NCBI GenBank assembly: GCA_021324155.1
Contig: JAJPJQ010000006.1
Coordinates: 1-46,631 of the forward strand
DNA length: 46,631 nucleotides
Direction of reading: 5' to 3'
Origin: Pseudomonadota bacterium
GTDB taxonomy: Bacteria; Desulfobacterota; Binatia; UBA9968
Shown: positions 1-10,800 of the stretch, in pieces
Numbering within the stretch: position 1 is the first letter of the stretch
How the letters are laid out: each line of letters opens with the position of its first letter
Program-made: the position numbers and the translations under genes
The notes under the pieces: model-generated
The model's database searches: none
Seen by the model: only the letters and a program-made list of their open reading frames with translations
What the model was told of the DNA's origin: nothing

Positions 1-1061
1 CGAAAGCTTTCGGGATTCGCCTGATCGGTATGCGTGATTTGCAGATACGGCAGCGAGCGAAACAGCTTGTCGAGATACGGATTGCCGCGGCCGACGTAAA
101 GCACACGCAGGGGAGCGGCGCTCTTCACCGCGAGATAGCCGCGATTGTCGGTTGTGAAATCGTCGGCGATGTCGAGCCGCGCTTCCAGACGGTCGGGCAA
201 AGCGCCCGAATGCGGATACGCAAGGACGCGGGTCGCTCCCGCCCCGATTTCGACGGTCTCCCGGGCCCATATTTTTTCTCCGCTGACGGTCAGCGGCGCG
301 GCGACCGCATGCGATGTGAAATTCTTGACCGCCACCATCACCTCGTGACGATCCGCCTCGCCCGGGAAGCGCCGCAGCTCGAAGCCCGTGATGCCGACGT
401 TCTCGCCGCCGGCGCCGACGCGCACGAGCGCGAGATGCCCGGAATTCCACGGCAGCTCTTCGGCGCCGTCGAAGGCGCCGTCGCTCACGACCATGACGCG
501 GTCGCCCCCGCCGCGCTTCAAGAACGAATGGGCGAAGAGCACGGCGTCCTTCACCGGCGCGGCGGCGTCGGTCGCGCGCGCCGAGCGCGCCACGGCGCGG
601 AGATGGGCGGCGTCGCCGCTCCAGGTCGAAAGGATCTGCGGACGAGGTCCGGCGCCGATGATCATCATGTTGCCGCCGTACGGCAGCGCGTCGATCAATT
701 TCAAAAGCTCCGCGCGCGCGTCGTCGAAGCGGCTGCCGCTCCGCCCTTTCGCTTTCATGCTCGCGCTCTGATCGAGCACGACGATCGTGTCCGCCGCGCG
801 GCCGCCGAGCCACGTCACACGCGGGTCGGCGAGCGCCGCGATCAATGCGATCGCGGCGAGGAGCTGCAGCAGCAGCGCGAGATTTTTCCTCAGCAGGCGT
901 CCGAGCCACTGCCCCATCTGCCGCTCTTTGAGAACCCGTTCCCAGATAAACAGCGCGCTGGTTCCGACGCGAACGCCGCGCGGCCGAAGGGTATGAAGGA
1001 TGATGATCGCCGGAATGACGGCGAAGAGAAGAAACAGCGCGGATGGAAAACCCCAGCTCAT
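1..1061 (-). CDS. BatA-like VWA membrane protein, cut by left window edge
   Basis: The reading frame starts with an ATG at 1061 and runs open to the window edge, so the C-terminus is missing. Residues 1-30 form the hydrophobic BatA-type N-terminal segment, and a second membrane segment lies at about 60-79. A von Willebrand A domain follows, with an intact MIDAS motif D97-x-S99-x-S101 (VVLDQSAS). In this family the VWA domain faces the periplasm and binds metal-dependent ligands. The gene is the last visible member of the minus-strand MoxR-DUF58-VWA cluster; its start lies 20 bp after the end of the DUF58 gene. BatA-type proteins are linked by family knowledge to MoxR chaperone systems and envelope stress, but the exact role here is unknown. 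Confidence 0.85.
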   Translation of the reverse strand, partial: MSWGFPSALFLLFAVIPAIIILHTLRPRGVRVGTSALFIWERVLKERQMGQWLGRLLRKNLALLLQLLAAIALIAALADPRVTWLGGRAADTIVVLDQSASMKAKGRSGSRFDDARAELLKLIDALPYGGNMMIIGAGPRPQILSTWSGDAAHLRAVARSARATDAAAPVKDAVLFAHSFLKRGGGDRVMVVSDGAFDGAEELPWNSGHLALVRVGAGGENVGITGFELRRFPGEADRHEVMVAVKNFTSHAVAAPLTVSGEKIWARETVEIGAGATRVLAYPHSGALPDRLEARLDIADDFTTDNRGYLAVKSAAPLRVLYVGRGNPYLDKLFRSLPYLQITHTDQANPESF

Positions 1062-1081
1062 CGCGAAACCGGTTTAAGGCA

Positions 1082-1975
1082 TCATTTAACGCTGCGTCCT
1101 TCGCGGAGCGTCAACAGAACAAATTCGTCGAACGGCACCGAGGTGCGCGCGCGGAGGTAATCGACGCCGCGGCCGCGGCAAAACGACTCGATCTCACCAC
1201 AGTAAGCTTCGACCTCGGCCTGGAAGCGCGCGAGGAGCGCGGCATCGAGGAAGAGTCTGCGCTCGCGCCGGCTCTCGACATCGAACAGCGACAGATCGCC
1301 GCGCGCTGCGGGGGACAGCTCGCCGTCATCGAGCACGTGGATGACGAGCAGATCGTGGCGCTGCGCGAGGAGCGCTTCGAGCCCGGCGCGCCATCCGCGC
1401 GGATCGAAGAGATCGCTCAAGACGACCACGAGACCGGGGCGCGGGAAAAGCCGCGTGAACGAGCGCATCGACGCGCTGAAGCCCGTCTCGCCTTCGCTGG
1501 AGAGCGCCGAGAGAAAGCTGAAGAGCGAAAGGATCTGCTTTTTTCCTCGGCCTAGCGAGAGCGGCGCGACCAGATCTTCCGTAAAACCGGCGCCGCCGAC
1601 TTTATCGAGGTTCTTGAGACCGATGTAGCCGAGCGCCGCAGCGACCTTCTTCGCGTATTCGAGCTTGGGCGGATTTCCCTCGGCCATCGATCGGCTCGCG
1701 TCGACGAGGAGATAGATATTCATCTCCTCTTCGGCGGTGAACAGCTTAAGCCAGAGGCGCTCCAGCCGCCGGTAGATATTCCAATCGACGTATCTCAGGT
1801 CGTCGCCGCTCTGGTATTTGCGATAATCGGAGAATTCCAGGCTGAAGCCGCGGCGCGCCGACGGATGCTCGCCCTTCGCGGCCGACCACGCGAGCCGCTT
1901 GGCGATCAGCCGAAGCCGCTCGAGCTTTTTTAGAAATTCCGGCTCTAAGAAAATCGGCGTTTGCGGCGTCATCAC
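1082..1975 (-). CDS. DUF58 domain protein (MoxR-associated)
   Basis: A 297-aa soluble protein of the DUF58 family. The family signature is visible at about residues 51-70, a Tyr-x-x-Gly-Asp segment followed by RYVDWN, and leads into a VWA-like fold with a MIDAS motif D92-x-S94-x-S96. The first codon is GTG at 1975, with an ATG immediately after it at 1972, so the start is uncertain by one codon. DUF58 proteins are almost always encoded beside MoxR AAA+ ATPases, as here, and are thought to be partners or substrates of that ATPase. A 143-bp gap holding a large inverted repeat separates this gene from moxR, but strand and order suggest one functional cluster. Confidence 0.88.
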   Translation of the reverse strand: MMTPQTPIFLEPEFLKKLERLRLIAKRLAWSAAKGEHPSARRGFSLEFSDYRKYQSGDDLRYVDWNIYRRLERLWLKLFTAEEEMNIYLLVDASRSMAEGNPPKLEYAKKVAAALGYIGLKNLDKVGGAGFTEDLVAPLSLGRGKKQILSLFSFLSALSSEGETGFSASMRSFTRLFPRPGLVVVLSDLFDPRGWRAGLEALLAQRHDLLVIHVLDDGELSPAARGDLSLFDVESRRERRLFLDAALLARFQAEVEAYCGEIESFCRGRGVDYLRARTSVPFDEFVLLTLREGRSVK

Positions 1976-1993
1976 AAAGGGATTTGTTTTTTC

Positions 1994-2080
1994 CCGTTAC
2001 CCCCGCGAAAGCGGAGGTCCAGTATTTGATTCCCGATTTGGAAAAAAAACACTGGCTTCCCCCTTTCGCGGAAATGACGG
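1994..2080. repeat. Imperfect inverted repeat, dispersed-palindrome type
   Basis: Two 30-bp arms (1994-2023 and 2051-2080) are inverted copies of each other with about 21 of 30 positions matching, separated by a 27-bp AT-rich centre. The core of each arm is CCGCGAAAG and the inner end is CCAGT. This resembles the widespread proteobacterial palindrome whose arms read GTCATTCCCGCGAAAGCGGG followed by AATCCAGT. It lies alone between moxR and the DUF58 gene and could fold into a long hairpin in the transcript. The resemblance is from memory of such repeats, not a search. Confidence 0.7.
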
Positions 2081-2118
2081 AATAAACGCACCGTCTTTAA
2101 TCGATGAGAACATGTGCC

Positions 2119-3117
<999 letters not shown>

Positions 3118-3127
3118 CGAGTCTCCT

Positions 3128-4522
3128 CTATCGGCGCTTGTTCTCGTCGGTGCCCAGCGATGAAAAATACTGCTTGACGGTTTCCTTGAGCGCCGGCGGA
3201 ATTTTTTCGGCCGCCAGGTCTTCTTCCATCTGTCGCCGGTACGATGCCGGCGCCTCTTGTTCAGGAATTTTGCTCTCGCCCGCTTTCGCTTCGCTTCTCC
3301 AGGTCATGCCGCTGCTGCCGCCCGCTCCCAGCTGGCCGGTGACACGGCCGGCGGCGCCGGCGTTGGCGACCGGCGGCTGCCCCCGCTCGCCTTGCTTGCC
3401 CGGCTGGTCTCCCGGAAGCTCGCCTTTGCCGTCGCTTTTCTGGTCATCCTCGGCGCGGTCCGGGGCGCCGCGTCCGGGAATTCGCGCCTGGGCGGGGACG
3501 TCGCCGCCTTCGCGGCCCGGCATGAGCATAGAAAGAAATTGCTGCGCGTCGGCGCGCGTGCGCTGGTCCAGCTCGTCGGTAGCTTCGCGGTCGAGCTGGT
3601 CGAGCAGCTTTTGCACGTCTCCCGGTCCCATGTTCTCGGTCATCCCTCCGGCGCGCTTCATGGCTTCGCCGAGCCGCGGCAGAGATTGGAGGCGGTCGAG
3701 AAATTCCCTTTCGCGCATGCCCGCGGGAGCGCGGACCCTTTTCGCCGCGTCCAGCTCGGCCCTCAGCGCCGCCAGCTCTTCCCGGGTATAGGCTCCTAGA
3801 TCGAAGTCGCCTTGCGCGGCCGGAGCGGGCGCGTCGAGACGCATTTCCATCGCGGCGACACCCTGCGCGAATTGTTCTTCGCTCGTTTTACGCCCGATGC
3901 GCTCCTGCGCGAGGGCTTTGAGTGCGCGGGCAAGCTTCAAGCTTTCCGTCAGCCGCTGCGCCTCGGACTTCTCCTCGAGCTCCTGCGCAAATTGCTTGAG
4001 CTTCTCGGCCGGCGACGCCGGGTTCCTCGTGGGCGAGGCGCCGCCGACGCCCAGCCAGAGAAGAGCGAGCCAGAGCGCGATCAGCCCCGGCGCCGCCAGC
4101 GCCGGCCAGGACCATTCGCGCTTGAACAGCGCTCCGACCTGAACGCCTTCGATTCGTTCGGCGGCGTCGCGCAGCAGATAGTGTTCCGCAATTGTGATTT
4201 GGGGCTTTTCCACGACCTCCGCGGCCGTGACGGCGCGCGCATCGAGGCGCAGCGCGCAGTCGAGCGCCGCGACAGCCTTGAGCGAATCGATTTGCCGCCA
4301 TCGGCGAAAATAGAAGATCACCGCCGCAGCGAGCGCGAACGCCGCCGCCGGATAAGAAAACGGGTTCACGCGTGAGAAAATTCCCCGGAGCGGCAACAGC
4401 AGGAGCGCGGCGAGGAATGCGTATGCGAGAGCCTCGAGCAGGATCTTTTCCGTTCGCTTGGCCCGCTCCCACGCGATCAGCTCGGAAAATTTCTTTCGCA
4501 GTACCGCGGCGTCTTCGCTCAA
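3128..4522 (-). CDS. DUF4175-like membrane protein with long periplasmic helical region
   Basis: I read this as a 464-aa protein starting with TTG at 4522. That codon overlaps the TGA of the upstream gene (TTGA), and a longer frame upstream would be Arg-rich antisense-like sequence inside that gene. Hydrophobic segments lie near residues 20-45, 50-68 and 150-170. They are followed by a long charged, helix-rich region with several coiled-coil-like stretches and a Gly/Gln/Pro-rich linker near the C-terminus. Similar proteins occur beside MoxR/DUF58/VWA genes and are sometimes annotated DUF4175. No enzyme motif is visible. The tight overlap with the six-TM protein suggests co-translation and a shared membrane complex. 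Confidence 0.75.
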   Translation of the reverse strand: MSEDAAVLRKKFSELIAWERAKRTEKILLEALAYAFLAALLLLPLRGIFSRVNPFSYPAAAFALAAAVIFYFRRWRQIDSLKAVAALDCALRLDARAVTAAEVVEKPQITIAEHYLLRDAAERIEGVQVGALFKREWSWPALAAPGLIALWLALLWLGVGGASPTRNPASPAEKLKQFAQELEEKSEAQRLTESLKLARALKALAQERIGRKTSEEQFAQGVAAMEMRLDAPAPAAQGDFDLGAYTREELAALRAELDAAKRVRAPAGMREREFLDRLQSLPRLGEAMKRAGGMTENMGPGDVQKLLDQLDREATDELDQRTRADAQQFLSMLMPGREGGDVPAQARIPGRGAPDRAEDDQKSDGKGELPGDQPGKQGERGQPPVANAGAAGRVTGQLGAGGSSGMTWRSEAKAGESKIPEQEAPASYRRQMEEDLAAEKIPPALKETVKQYFSSLGTDENKRR

Positions 4523-5265
4523 GGGCCGATCTCCCTTTTGAGCGCCCGATAATAAATCCAGGCGCCCGCGCCGAAAAGCAAAAAATGGAACGTGAAATGC
4601 GCCGTGCCGGCCGACCAGCGCCGGCCCCACAGGAGCAGCGGCGCCATCTCCTTGTCGCCGAGGTACCCGAGTAAATAACCGACCGGATTCATCGGAACGT
4701 AAAAGACGGTCGTCAGAATCATCACGGAAATGAAGAACGCGCGAATGAAGACCTGGCGGACTTCGAGCTTCCGCTCCCAGGCGGCGAGCGCGGTCAGGCC
4801 CCACACGCCGTAAGCCAAGCCATAAAAGAAAAGGAGCATCAGCACAGTGAGCATCACGCGCGAGGGAATGCGCGCGATCGCTCCCGCCCAGACCAGGAGC
4901 GGCGCGGCGAGCAGGACCAAAACGGCGGTTTCCAGACAGAGCAGCGCGGCATGCCCTTTGGCGACTTCTGCCGGGCTGAGTTTTTCCTCGCTCAGCCGCC
5001 GACGCAGCGGAACAAAGCGCCAGGGAGCGAACTCCTGATTCGCGAGCCGCAAGCCGAAATAGCTGATCAAGATCATCGCCGCGACCGTCGAGATACTAAA
5101 GAAGGCCGCCGGCGCAATCCAGATCTGCGCGTCGAGCGCAGGCAAAAAGAGCGCTAGGAAGACGACCGGCGCGAGCAGCACCAGCAGATAGAAGTAGGCG
5201 GCGAAGCCGTGCCCTTCGGCGATATTAACCTCGACGCCCTCGCGAAACAGCGCGCCGGGCTTCAT
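4519..5265 (-). CDS. Six-TM membrane protein of the MoxR/Bat cluster
   Basis: A 248-aa integral membrane protein beginning with ATG at 5265, which overlaps the TGA of the upstream gene as ATGA. A longer in-frame extension to 5604 is Arg-rich and lies antisense-like inside the upstream gene, so I reject it. About six hydrophobic segments are visible: near residues 18-42, 45-72, 98-122, 128-155, 165-195 and 220-240. Several aromatic residues lie near the last segments. No known catalytic motif is seen. Its position between an exported protein and a DUF4175-like protein in an overlapping operon suggests a structural part of the same envelope complex. Confidence 0.75.
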   Translation of the reverse strand: MKPGALFREGVEVNIAEGHGFAAYFYLLVLLAPVVFLALFLPALDAQIWIAPAAFFSISTVAAMILISYFGLRLANQEFAPWRFVPLRRRLSEEKLSPAEVAKGHAALLCLETAVLVLLAAPLLVWAGAIARIPSRVMLTVLMLLFFYGLAYGVWGLTALAAWERKLEVRQVFIRAFFISVMILTTVFYVPMNPVGYLLGYLGDKEMAPLLLWGRRWSAGTAHFTFHFLLFGAGAWIYYRALKREIGP

Positions 5266-7169
5266 TCGTCCTCTCCGTCGACGGGAAACGCGGCGCGAAA
5301 AAAAGCGTATTCGCGCTCGCGCACTCTGCCGTCGGCCACCGTCACGCCGCGCGGTGCGGCTTGAAGCCAGCCGAAGAACAGACCCGCCCCGCCCCATGCG
5401 CTGGTTTGCTCCTGCGGAAAATACGAATAGCGCAGCAAAAGCTCGCGCACGGGGTCTTTGAAATGCACGTCGCGCAGGCCGGAGCGGTACGCGCGTCCGC
5501 CGACGGCGGCCGCATCGTTTACGTAAGGCAATTCGCGGCTGCGCGTCCGCCCGGCGGGAATATCGCCGAGCGCGAGGATTTGTCCGGATACGACGGCCCA
5601 ACAATCGGCAAGATCCTGCGCGCTGTCATTGGACACTTTAACGACCCGCCTATCTGCCTCGGTCGCGAGCTCGACGCGCACCGGCAGCCGCGCCACGGAA
5701 CGCAAGCGGAACAGGCGGTAATCCCACGCCTTCAGCGCTATGCGCAGGCGCGGCCGTCCGCCCTCTTCCTCCATAGTGAAGCTGTTCTCGCCGGCGGCGA
5801 CGGAGCGCCGCGGCAGCGGATCGAAGTCGGTCCAGCCCTTTTCCACGGATACATCGTAGTCGCGTCGGATCGTGGAGAAAAGGGCCGCGTTGGAGCTCGC
5901 CTCGACCTGGCCATTAGGCAGCGCGTCGAGCAGCGTCGAAGTAACGAGCACGCCGTCGGGGATGCCGTCGGCGCGAGAAAAGTAGAAATAGCCCAGCGAC
6001 GAGGAGAGAAAAACCACCGTCAAGAAACCGATGCCGAGCGTGCGCGGCGCGAGCCGCCGCCGGTCCCAGCACCAGGTCAGCGCTGCCAGCACCAAGAGAT
6101 AACCGACGATGCATCCGGCGAAAGCGCCGACCGGCAGATACATCGAAGACACGGCGCGGTTCAGAAGCAGCTGCGAGAACACCGTGTCGTCCCAGGCCGC
6201 CGCGGGCGCGCTGAGGCTCTCCGCGGGCGCCGCCGCGAGTTCCTTCAACAGCCGCGCGGCGCCGTCCCATTTGGAGAAAGGCGGCCGGCCGATGTCGACG
6301 GCGAGGTAGACGATTTTCCCTTTACCGCGCTCCGCCTCCACCACAATGGGACTGCCGTGCTCGGCGACGACGGCCCTGCCGTCTGTGATCGTCGCGTCCT
6401 GGACTTCGACGGCGCCGGCCGGCGGAACGCCGTAGCGCTTGGCGAGCTCCGGCAGCGCGGCGAACTGTTTGAGACCGGAAACTTTCACGGGCAGGAAGCG
6501 ACCGAGCGCGGCTTCCTGATAAAGCGCATAGCGCAGGCTCCCCAGCGCGACGATTTTGCCGCCGCAAACGAGCCACGTCTCCAGCGCCGCGTTCTGCGCA
6601 CCGGAGATTTCACGCAGCGAAGGCTCGTAGAGCACGACCGCCGCGACGCCGCTGTAGGCGCGCGGATCGGATGGCAGCTCTTCCGGAGCGATCGCGACGA
6701 GCGGATTCGCCGGGGTCGAGAGTCCGGGCAGAACGGAAAAGTCGCTTTCGGTAAGCAGCAGGACGATCGGGGAGGGAACGAAATGGCGCCTGAGATCGAT
6801 TTCTTGCGCCACGGCGGCGCCGGGACCATGAAAACCTACAACCAGCGGACGGCTGACCGACCCCGGATCGACGGTGAAGATCGCGCTCTTGCGCGCCGCG
6901 GCGCCGATCAGGAGAGTTCTCCGGTGATGAACCGGAAACGCGCCGATTCCTTTCGGCCCGCCCCCTTTCCACACCGTCGCCTCGACGGTGCCCTCGACGG
7001 GCGGCCCGGTATTCGTAACTTCGATCTTGATCGGGAAGGGCCGGCCGAGCTGGAAAACGCCGTGATAGCCGACGGTGACGTTGAGAGTTATTTCCGCCGC
7101 CGGAGCGGCCGGCGGAAGGAGCAGGAGCAGTGGAGCGATGAGAGCAGCCTTGATGATCCGTGCGGACAT
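5262..7169 (-). CDS. Exported membrane protein with GATase-like domain
   Basis: A 635-aa protein. I place the start at ATG 7169, which has GAGG eight bases upstream and opens a classical signal peptide (hydrophobic run ending PPAAPAAE). After an N-terminal beta-rich region resembling cell-surface Ig-like domains comes a segment of about 250 residues. It has the layout of glutamine-amidotransferase-like folds used in surface proteins (LETWLVCGGKIVALG, then GKGKIVYLAVDIG), with no obvious catalytic Cys. Two membrane segments near residues 400-450 and a C-terminal beta-rich domain follow. Similar proteins accompany MoxR-DUF58-VWA operons. It is the first gene of the cluster after greA, 28 bp downstream of the greA stop. 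Confidence 0.7.
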   Translation of the reverse strand: MSARIIKAALIAPLLLLLPPAAPAAEITLNVTVGYHGVFQLGRPFPIKIEVTNTGPPVEGTVEATVWKGGGPKGIGAFPVHHRRTLLIGAAARKSAIFTVDPGSVSRPLVVGFHGPGAAVAQEIDLRRHFVPSPIVLLLTESDFSVLPGLSTPANPLVAIAPEELPSDPRAYSGVAAVVLYEPSLREISGAQNAALETWLVCGGKIVALGSLRYALYQEAALGRFLPVKVSGLKQFAALPELAKRYGVPPAGAVEVQDATITDGRAVVAEHGSPIVVEAERGKGKIVYLAVDIGRPPFSKWDGAARLLKELAAAPAESLSAPAAAWDDTVFSQLLLNRAVSSMYLPVGAFAGCIVGYLLVLAALTWCWDRRRLAPRTLGIGFLTVVFLSSSLGYFYFSRADGIPDGVLVTSTLLDALPNGQVEASSNAALFSTIRRDYDVSVEKGWTDFDPLPRRSVAAGENSFTMEEEGGRPRLRIALKAWDYRLFRLRSVARLPVRVELATEADRRVVKVSNDSAQDLADCWAVVSGQILALGDIPAGRTRSRELPYVNDAAAVGGRAYRSGLRDVHFKDPVRELLLRYSYFPQEQTSAWGGAGLFFGWLQAAPRGVTVADGRVREREYAFFRAAFPVDGEDE

Positions 7170-7197
7170 GACTGCCTCGAGTGAAAATGAAAAAAGC

Positions 7198-7683
7198 TTA
7201 GTCGATAAATTCCACGCTGAGAATTTCAAAGGCGCGCGCCCCGGCGGGCGTTTGCACCTCGACCTCGTCGCCCTCGGATTTGCCGATGAGCGCGCGCGCG
7301 ATCGGCGAGCTGATGGAGATTTTACCGTTCTTGGGCTCCGCCTCATGGTCGCCGACGATCTGGTAGACAACCTTATCTCCATTTTCGTCCACGAGCGAGA
7401 CCGTGGCGCCGAAAACGACCTTTTCGCCGGAGAGCTTGGAGACGTCGATCACCTGCGCGCGCGCCATTCTGTCCTCGATCTCGCGGATCTGGACGTCGAG
7501 CAGCGACTGTCTTTCCTTGGCGGCGTGAAATTCCGCGTTCTCGGACAAGTCCCCGTGATCCCGCGCTTCCTCGATCTCGCGCACGACCTTCGGACGCTCT
7601 ACGCTCTTAAGGCGTTTCAGCTCTTCCATCAAGGTCTGATAACCCTTTTGCGTCATCGGTACGCGCGCGTCCGAAGTTGCCAT
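7198..7683 (-). CDS. greA: Transcription elongation factor GreA
   Basis: A 161-aa GreA, starting at ATG 7683 with AAAGGAGA six bases upstream; an in-frame Met seven codons earlier lacks such a site. GreA rescues backtracked RNA polymerase by stimulating transcript cleavage through the secondary channel. The N-terminal coiled coil is visible ([12 protein letters not shown] through the acidic tip [11 protein letters not shown]), with the key acidic pair in GDLSENAE. The C-terminal FKBP-like domain ends in [10 protein letters not shown]. The family's usual length is 155-160. A terminator-like hairpin sits immediately upstream of the ribosome binding site, so the gene probably has a leader-controlled promoter. 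Confidence 0.97.
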   Translation of the reverse strand: MATSDARVPMTQKGYQTLMEELKRLKSVERPKVVREIEEARDHGDLSENAEFHAAKERQSLLDVQIREIEDRMARAQVIDVSKLSGEKVVFGATVSLVDENGDKVVYQIVGDHEAEPKNGKISISSPIARALIGKSEGDEVEVQTPAGARAFEILSVEFID

Positions 7684-7696
7684 ATCGCTCTCCTTT

Positions 7697-7727
7697 AAAA
7701 ACAAAAACCTCCCGGACCGCCGGGAGG
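7697..7727 (-). terminator. Intrinsic-terminator hairpin in the greA leader
   Basis: On the minus strand an 8-bp perfect GC-rich stem (7708-7715 with 7720-7727, loop of four) is followed by the T-rich run TTTTTGTTTTT (7697-7707). It can end transcripts of the SBBP gene at 7804. It also lies only about 14 bp before the greA ATG, so greA transcripts starting upstream must read through it. Confidence 0.8.
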
Positions 7728-7757
7728 CTCGAAGTCGGAAACAAGCAAACTAAATGC

Positions 7758-7785
7758 ACTTTACCATCTAGGACGGGGAAATCAA
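7758..7785 (-). promoter_or_regulatory. Candidate greA promoter
   Basis: Minus-strand -35-like TTGATT (7780-7785) and -10-like TAAAGT (7758-7763) with a 16-bp spacer lie between the SBBP gene stop and the greA leader hairpin. The match to the sigma-70 consensus is moderate. The placement makes sense because nothing else fits between the hairpin and the greA start. Confidence 0.35.
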
Positions 7786-7803
7786 CCGAATTTTTGGCGT
7801 GGG

Positions 7804-10800
7804 TCAGGGCGTTACGGTGAACTTTTTTGAGGCCTTGACATTGTTCGTGTCCTGGCCGCCCTCGTCGACGGCGCCGCCGTCGTTCGCCACCGCTATGATG
7901 AAATAGGTTCCGGGTGTCGTGAGTGCCGGTATGATCAGACCGGTGCCGGTTGGGCCATCCGGTCCTTTACCAGGGAGTATCCCGATAGATCGGCTGCTGA
8001 GCAGGACATCGCCGCCGTCGAATTTGTTATCGGCCGAGAGGTAAAACGCCGTCGTCGAACCGACGACGGTGGAAGCCGCCTGGTTGTTCACCGTGGTATC
8101 CGTTACGGTAAACGACCCACCGGCCGGTATGGTGTTCTTAAGTGGGGGCGGGAATGCCAAAGTAACCTTCTTTATCGAGAGATCCGGAAAGATCGACTTC
8201 GTCTTGATCGTTACCGAGTTGTTGCTCGGTACAGTATCGGTCTCATCGGACGAAACGGTCGCGGTATTTGTAACCGAGCCGCCGGTCGCCGAGGTCATGT
8301 TGAAGCTACGAGTGACGACAGCGCTCTTTACAAGCGTGCCGAGGCTGCAGGTCACCGTGATGGGAGAGCCGGATCCTAAACAGCCACTGACGAGAGGATC
8401 GAAGCCTGCACCGACCGGGAAGACATCCGTGACGATTACGTTATTCGCGTCGTTCGGTCCCTTATTTGTCACGGTCAAAGTAAAGGTGATCGGGGCGCCG
8501 TTGGTGACCGATTTCGGCGCAGCCGTCATTTTCAACTGCACGTCGTTGCAGACCCCGGTGCAGATTTTCGTCACGAAGGCGTCGAGGCCGCCGTTCTGCG
8601 ACGTATCCGGCCCGCCTTTGGTCGGAAAGCGTGTTGTAGTGCCCACGACCACGGCGTCCGATTCGCCGGCGAGGAAGACGCCGCCTCTATCGTCCGCGGC
8701 GATCGCGTGCGCGCGGTCGTCGCTGGGGCCGCCGATGAACCCCGCCGAGACAAGCGTCGCGCCGTCTGTCTCAATGACGGCGACGAAGCCGTCGACGCCG
8801 CCGTTTGCCGTGGTGTCCGGCCCGGTCTTTTCCGGAAACGTCGTCTGATCGGAGTCCGTCTCCCCGGCGACGAACGCCTGGCACGGCGACGCACAGCCCG
8901 GAGCGATCGCGATGGCGTTCGCGCGGTCGTTGCCGTCGCCGCCGATGAAAGTCGCGTAATCGAGATCCCCGCCGTCGGCGCTGACGCGCGCGACGAAGGC
9001 GTCGAAAAGTCCGTTCTGAACCTTGTCGAATCCGTCGAGGCCGTTGAAGCCGTTGCCGTCGGGGAAAGTCGTCTCGGTGGAATTCGTCTCGCCCGCGACG
9101 TAGGCCAATCCACTTACGTCAACGGCAATCCCGTTGACGCGATCGGTGCCGCTGCCGCCGATGTAAGTCGCGTACTCCAGATCCGAGCCGTCGGACGAAA
9201 CTTTCGCAACGAAGCCGTCGATCCCGCCGTTGTGCGTCTCGTCGAATGCGCCGGATGTGACCGGAAAGCTTACCTGCGACGAGCTCGTCTCGCCGCCGAC
9301 GTAAACCACGCAGGGCGAACCGCAGGAAGGCTCGAGCGCGATCGCGTTGCCGCGATCGTCGCCCGCGCCGCCGATGAATCCCGCATAATCCAGCGTGCCG
9401 CCGTCGGCGCCGGAAATCCTGGCGACGAATGCATCGAGGCTGTCGTTTTGCGTGAGATCGGGTCCGACCGTGACCGGGAACGGATTGGGCGAAGAGTTCT
9501 CCGTCGAGCCGGTCTCGCCGGTGATGTACGCGGCACCGCTACCGTCCACGGCGATGCCCTTGCCGCGGTCGGTCCCCGAGCCGCCGAAGAACGTCGCGTA
9601 TAAAAGATCGGTGCCGTCCTCACTCACCTTGGCGACAAAAGCGTCGATTCCGCCGTTCGCCGTCTCGTTGAACGCGCCGGTCGTTACCGGGAAGGTTGTC
9701 TCGTCGGAATCCGTCTCGCCGGTGATATAGGCGGCGCAAGGCGGCGCGCAGCCCTGTTCCAAGGCGATCGCGTTGCCGCGGTCGTCGCCATCGCCGCCGA
9801 TAAACGTCGCGTAAACGAGTCCCGTGCCGTCGGCTTTGACCTTCGCTACGAACGCGTCGACTCCGCCGTTTTGCGTGCGGTCGAAAACGCCGGTCGTCTC
9901 GGGAAAGGTCGTCTGGTCGGACGCCGTCTCGCCGGTGACGTAGGCGTTGCCGTCAGCGTCGGCCGCGACGCCCCGCGCCACGTCGTCGCCGAGGCCGCCG
10001 ATAAAGCCGGAATAAATGATAATCGCCGGGTCGAGAACGAGCGGCTTCGTCGCGTCGTACGCGCCGATGCGAAAGCCGTAGGCGCCGGGCTCCGCCTCGA
10101 GACGATACGCCATCGACACTTCGACGCGCCGGCCGGCGATTTGCTGATACGCATACGGCTTGTCGTCGCGAAACGTTCCCGCGGGCGTCGCGATTTCCAA
10201 TTCGCCGTCTGTGATTGCGACGGACGAGGCGCCGCTGTAGGCGAGGCGAATTAGCCTCGGATCGGCGCCAGGCTTAACGACGAACTCATATTTCAGACGG
10301 TCGCTCGTGCCGGAATAAACGAGATCGATGCCGGGCCAGAGATCGGCATAGACGAGCTTGGAATAACTTTTAAGACCGGCTTTCCATGTTTCGCGGGGTC
10401 CCTTGAGGTAGCTGATCGTGGCCGGCGTCTGCTCCTGGGCTAGCGGCGTGGTGGGCTTCGCGTTCAGGAAATCGAGCTTCAGCAGCCACTGTCCCGAGGG
10501 CCGATCGCCGGACGACACGCGCACGAGCATGTCCGATTTTTGTTTGGACCGCGGCGAGAGAACGAACGTGATCCCCGCCGACGTGAAATAAAGCGACTTA
10601 TCCTTCCCCTGCAGATAATAGGCGGCCCGCGCGTCGACCTGCCCGCGGTTCTCGACGAAATAGAGCGGCATCTGCCCGAATGTCCGCAGGCGGACGTCGG
10701 ATTTTGACGTTTGTGCCGCTGGATCTACGCGACCCCGATGATCGGCAACGGCGCAGCCTGCTGCTCCCAGGGCTGAAACCACAATTGCGATCCACCCGAG

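Noticed and set aside
5361-7184. Plus-strand open frame of 607 codons
   Set aside because: It is antisense to the exported GATase-like protein and has Arg/His-rich, motif-free sequence typical of shadows in GC-rich DNA.
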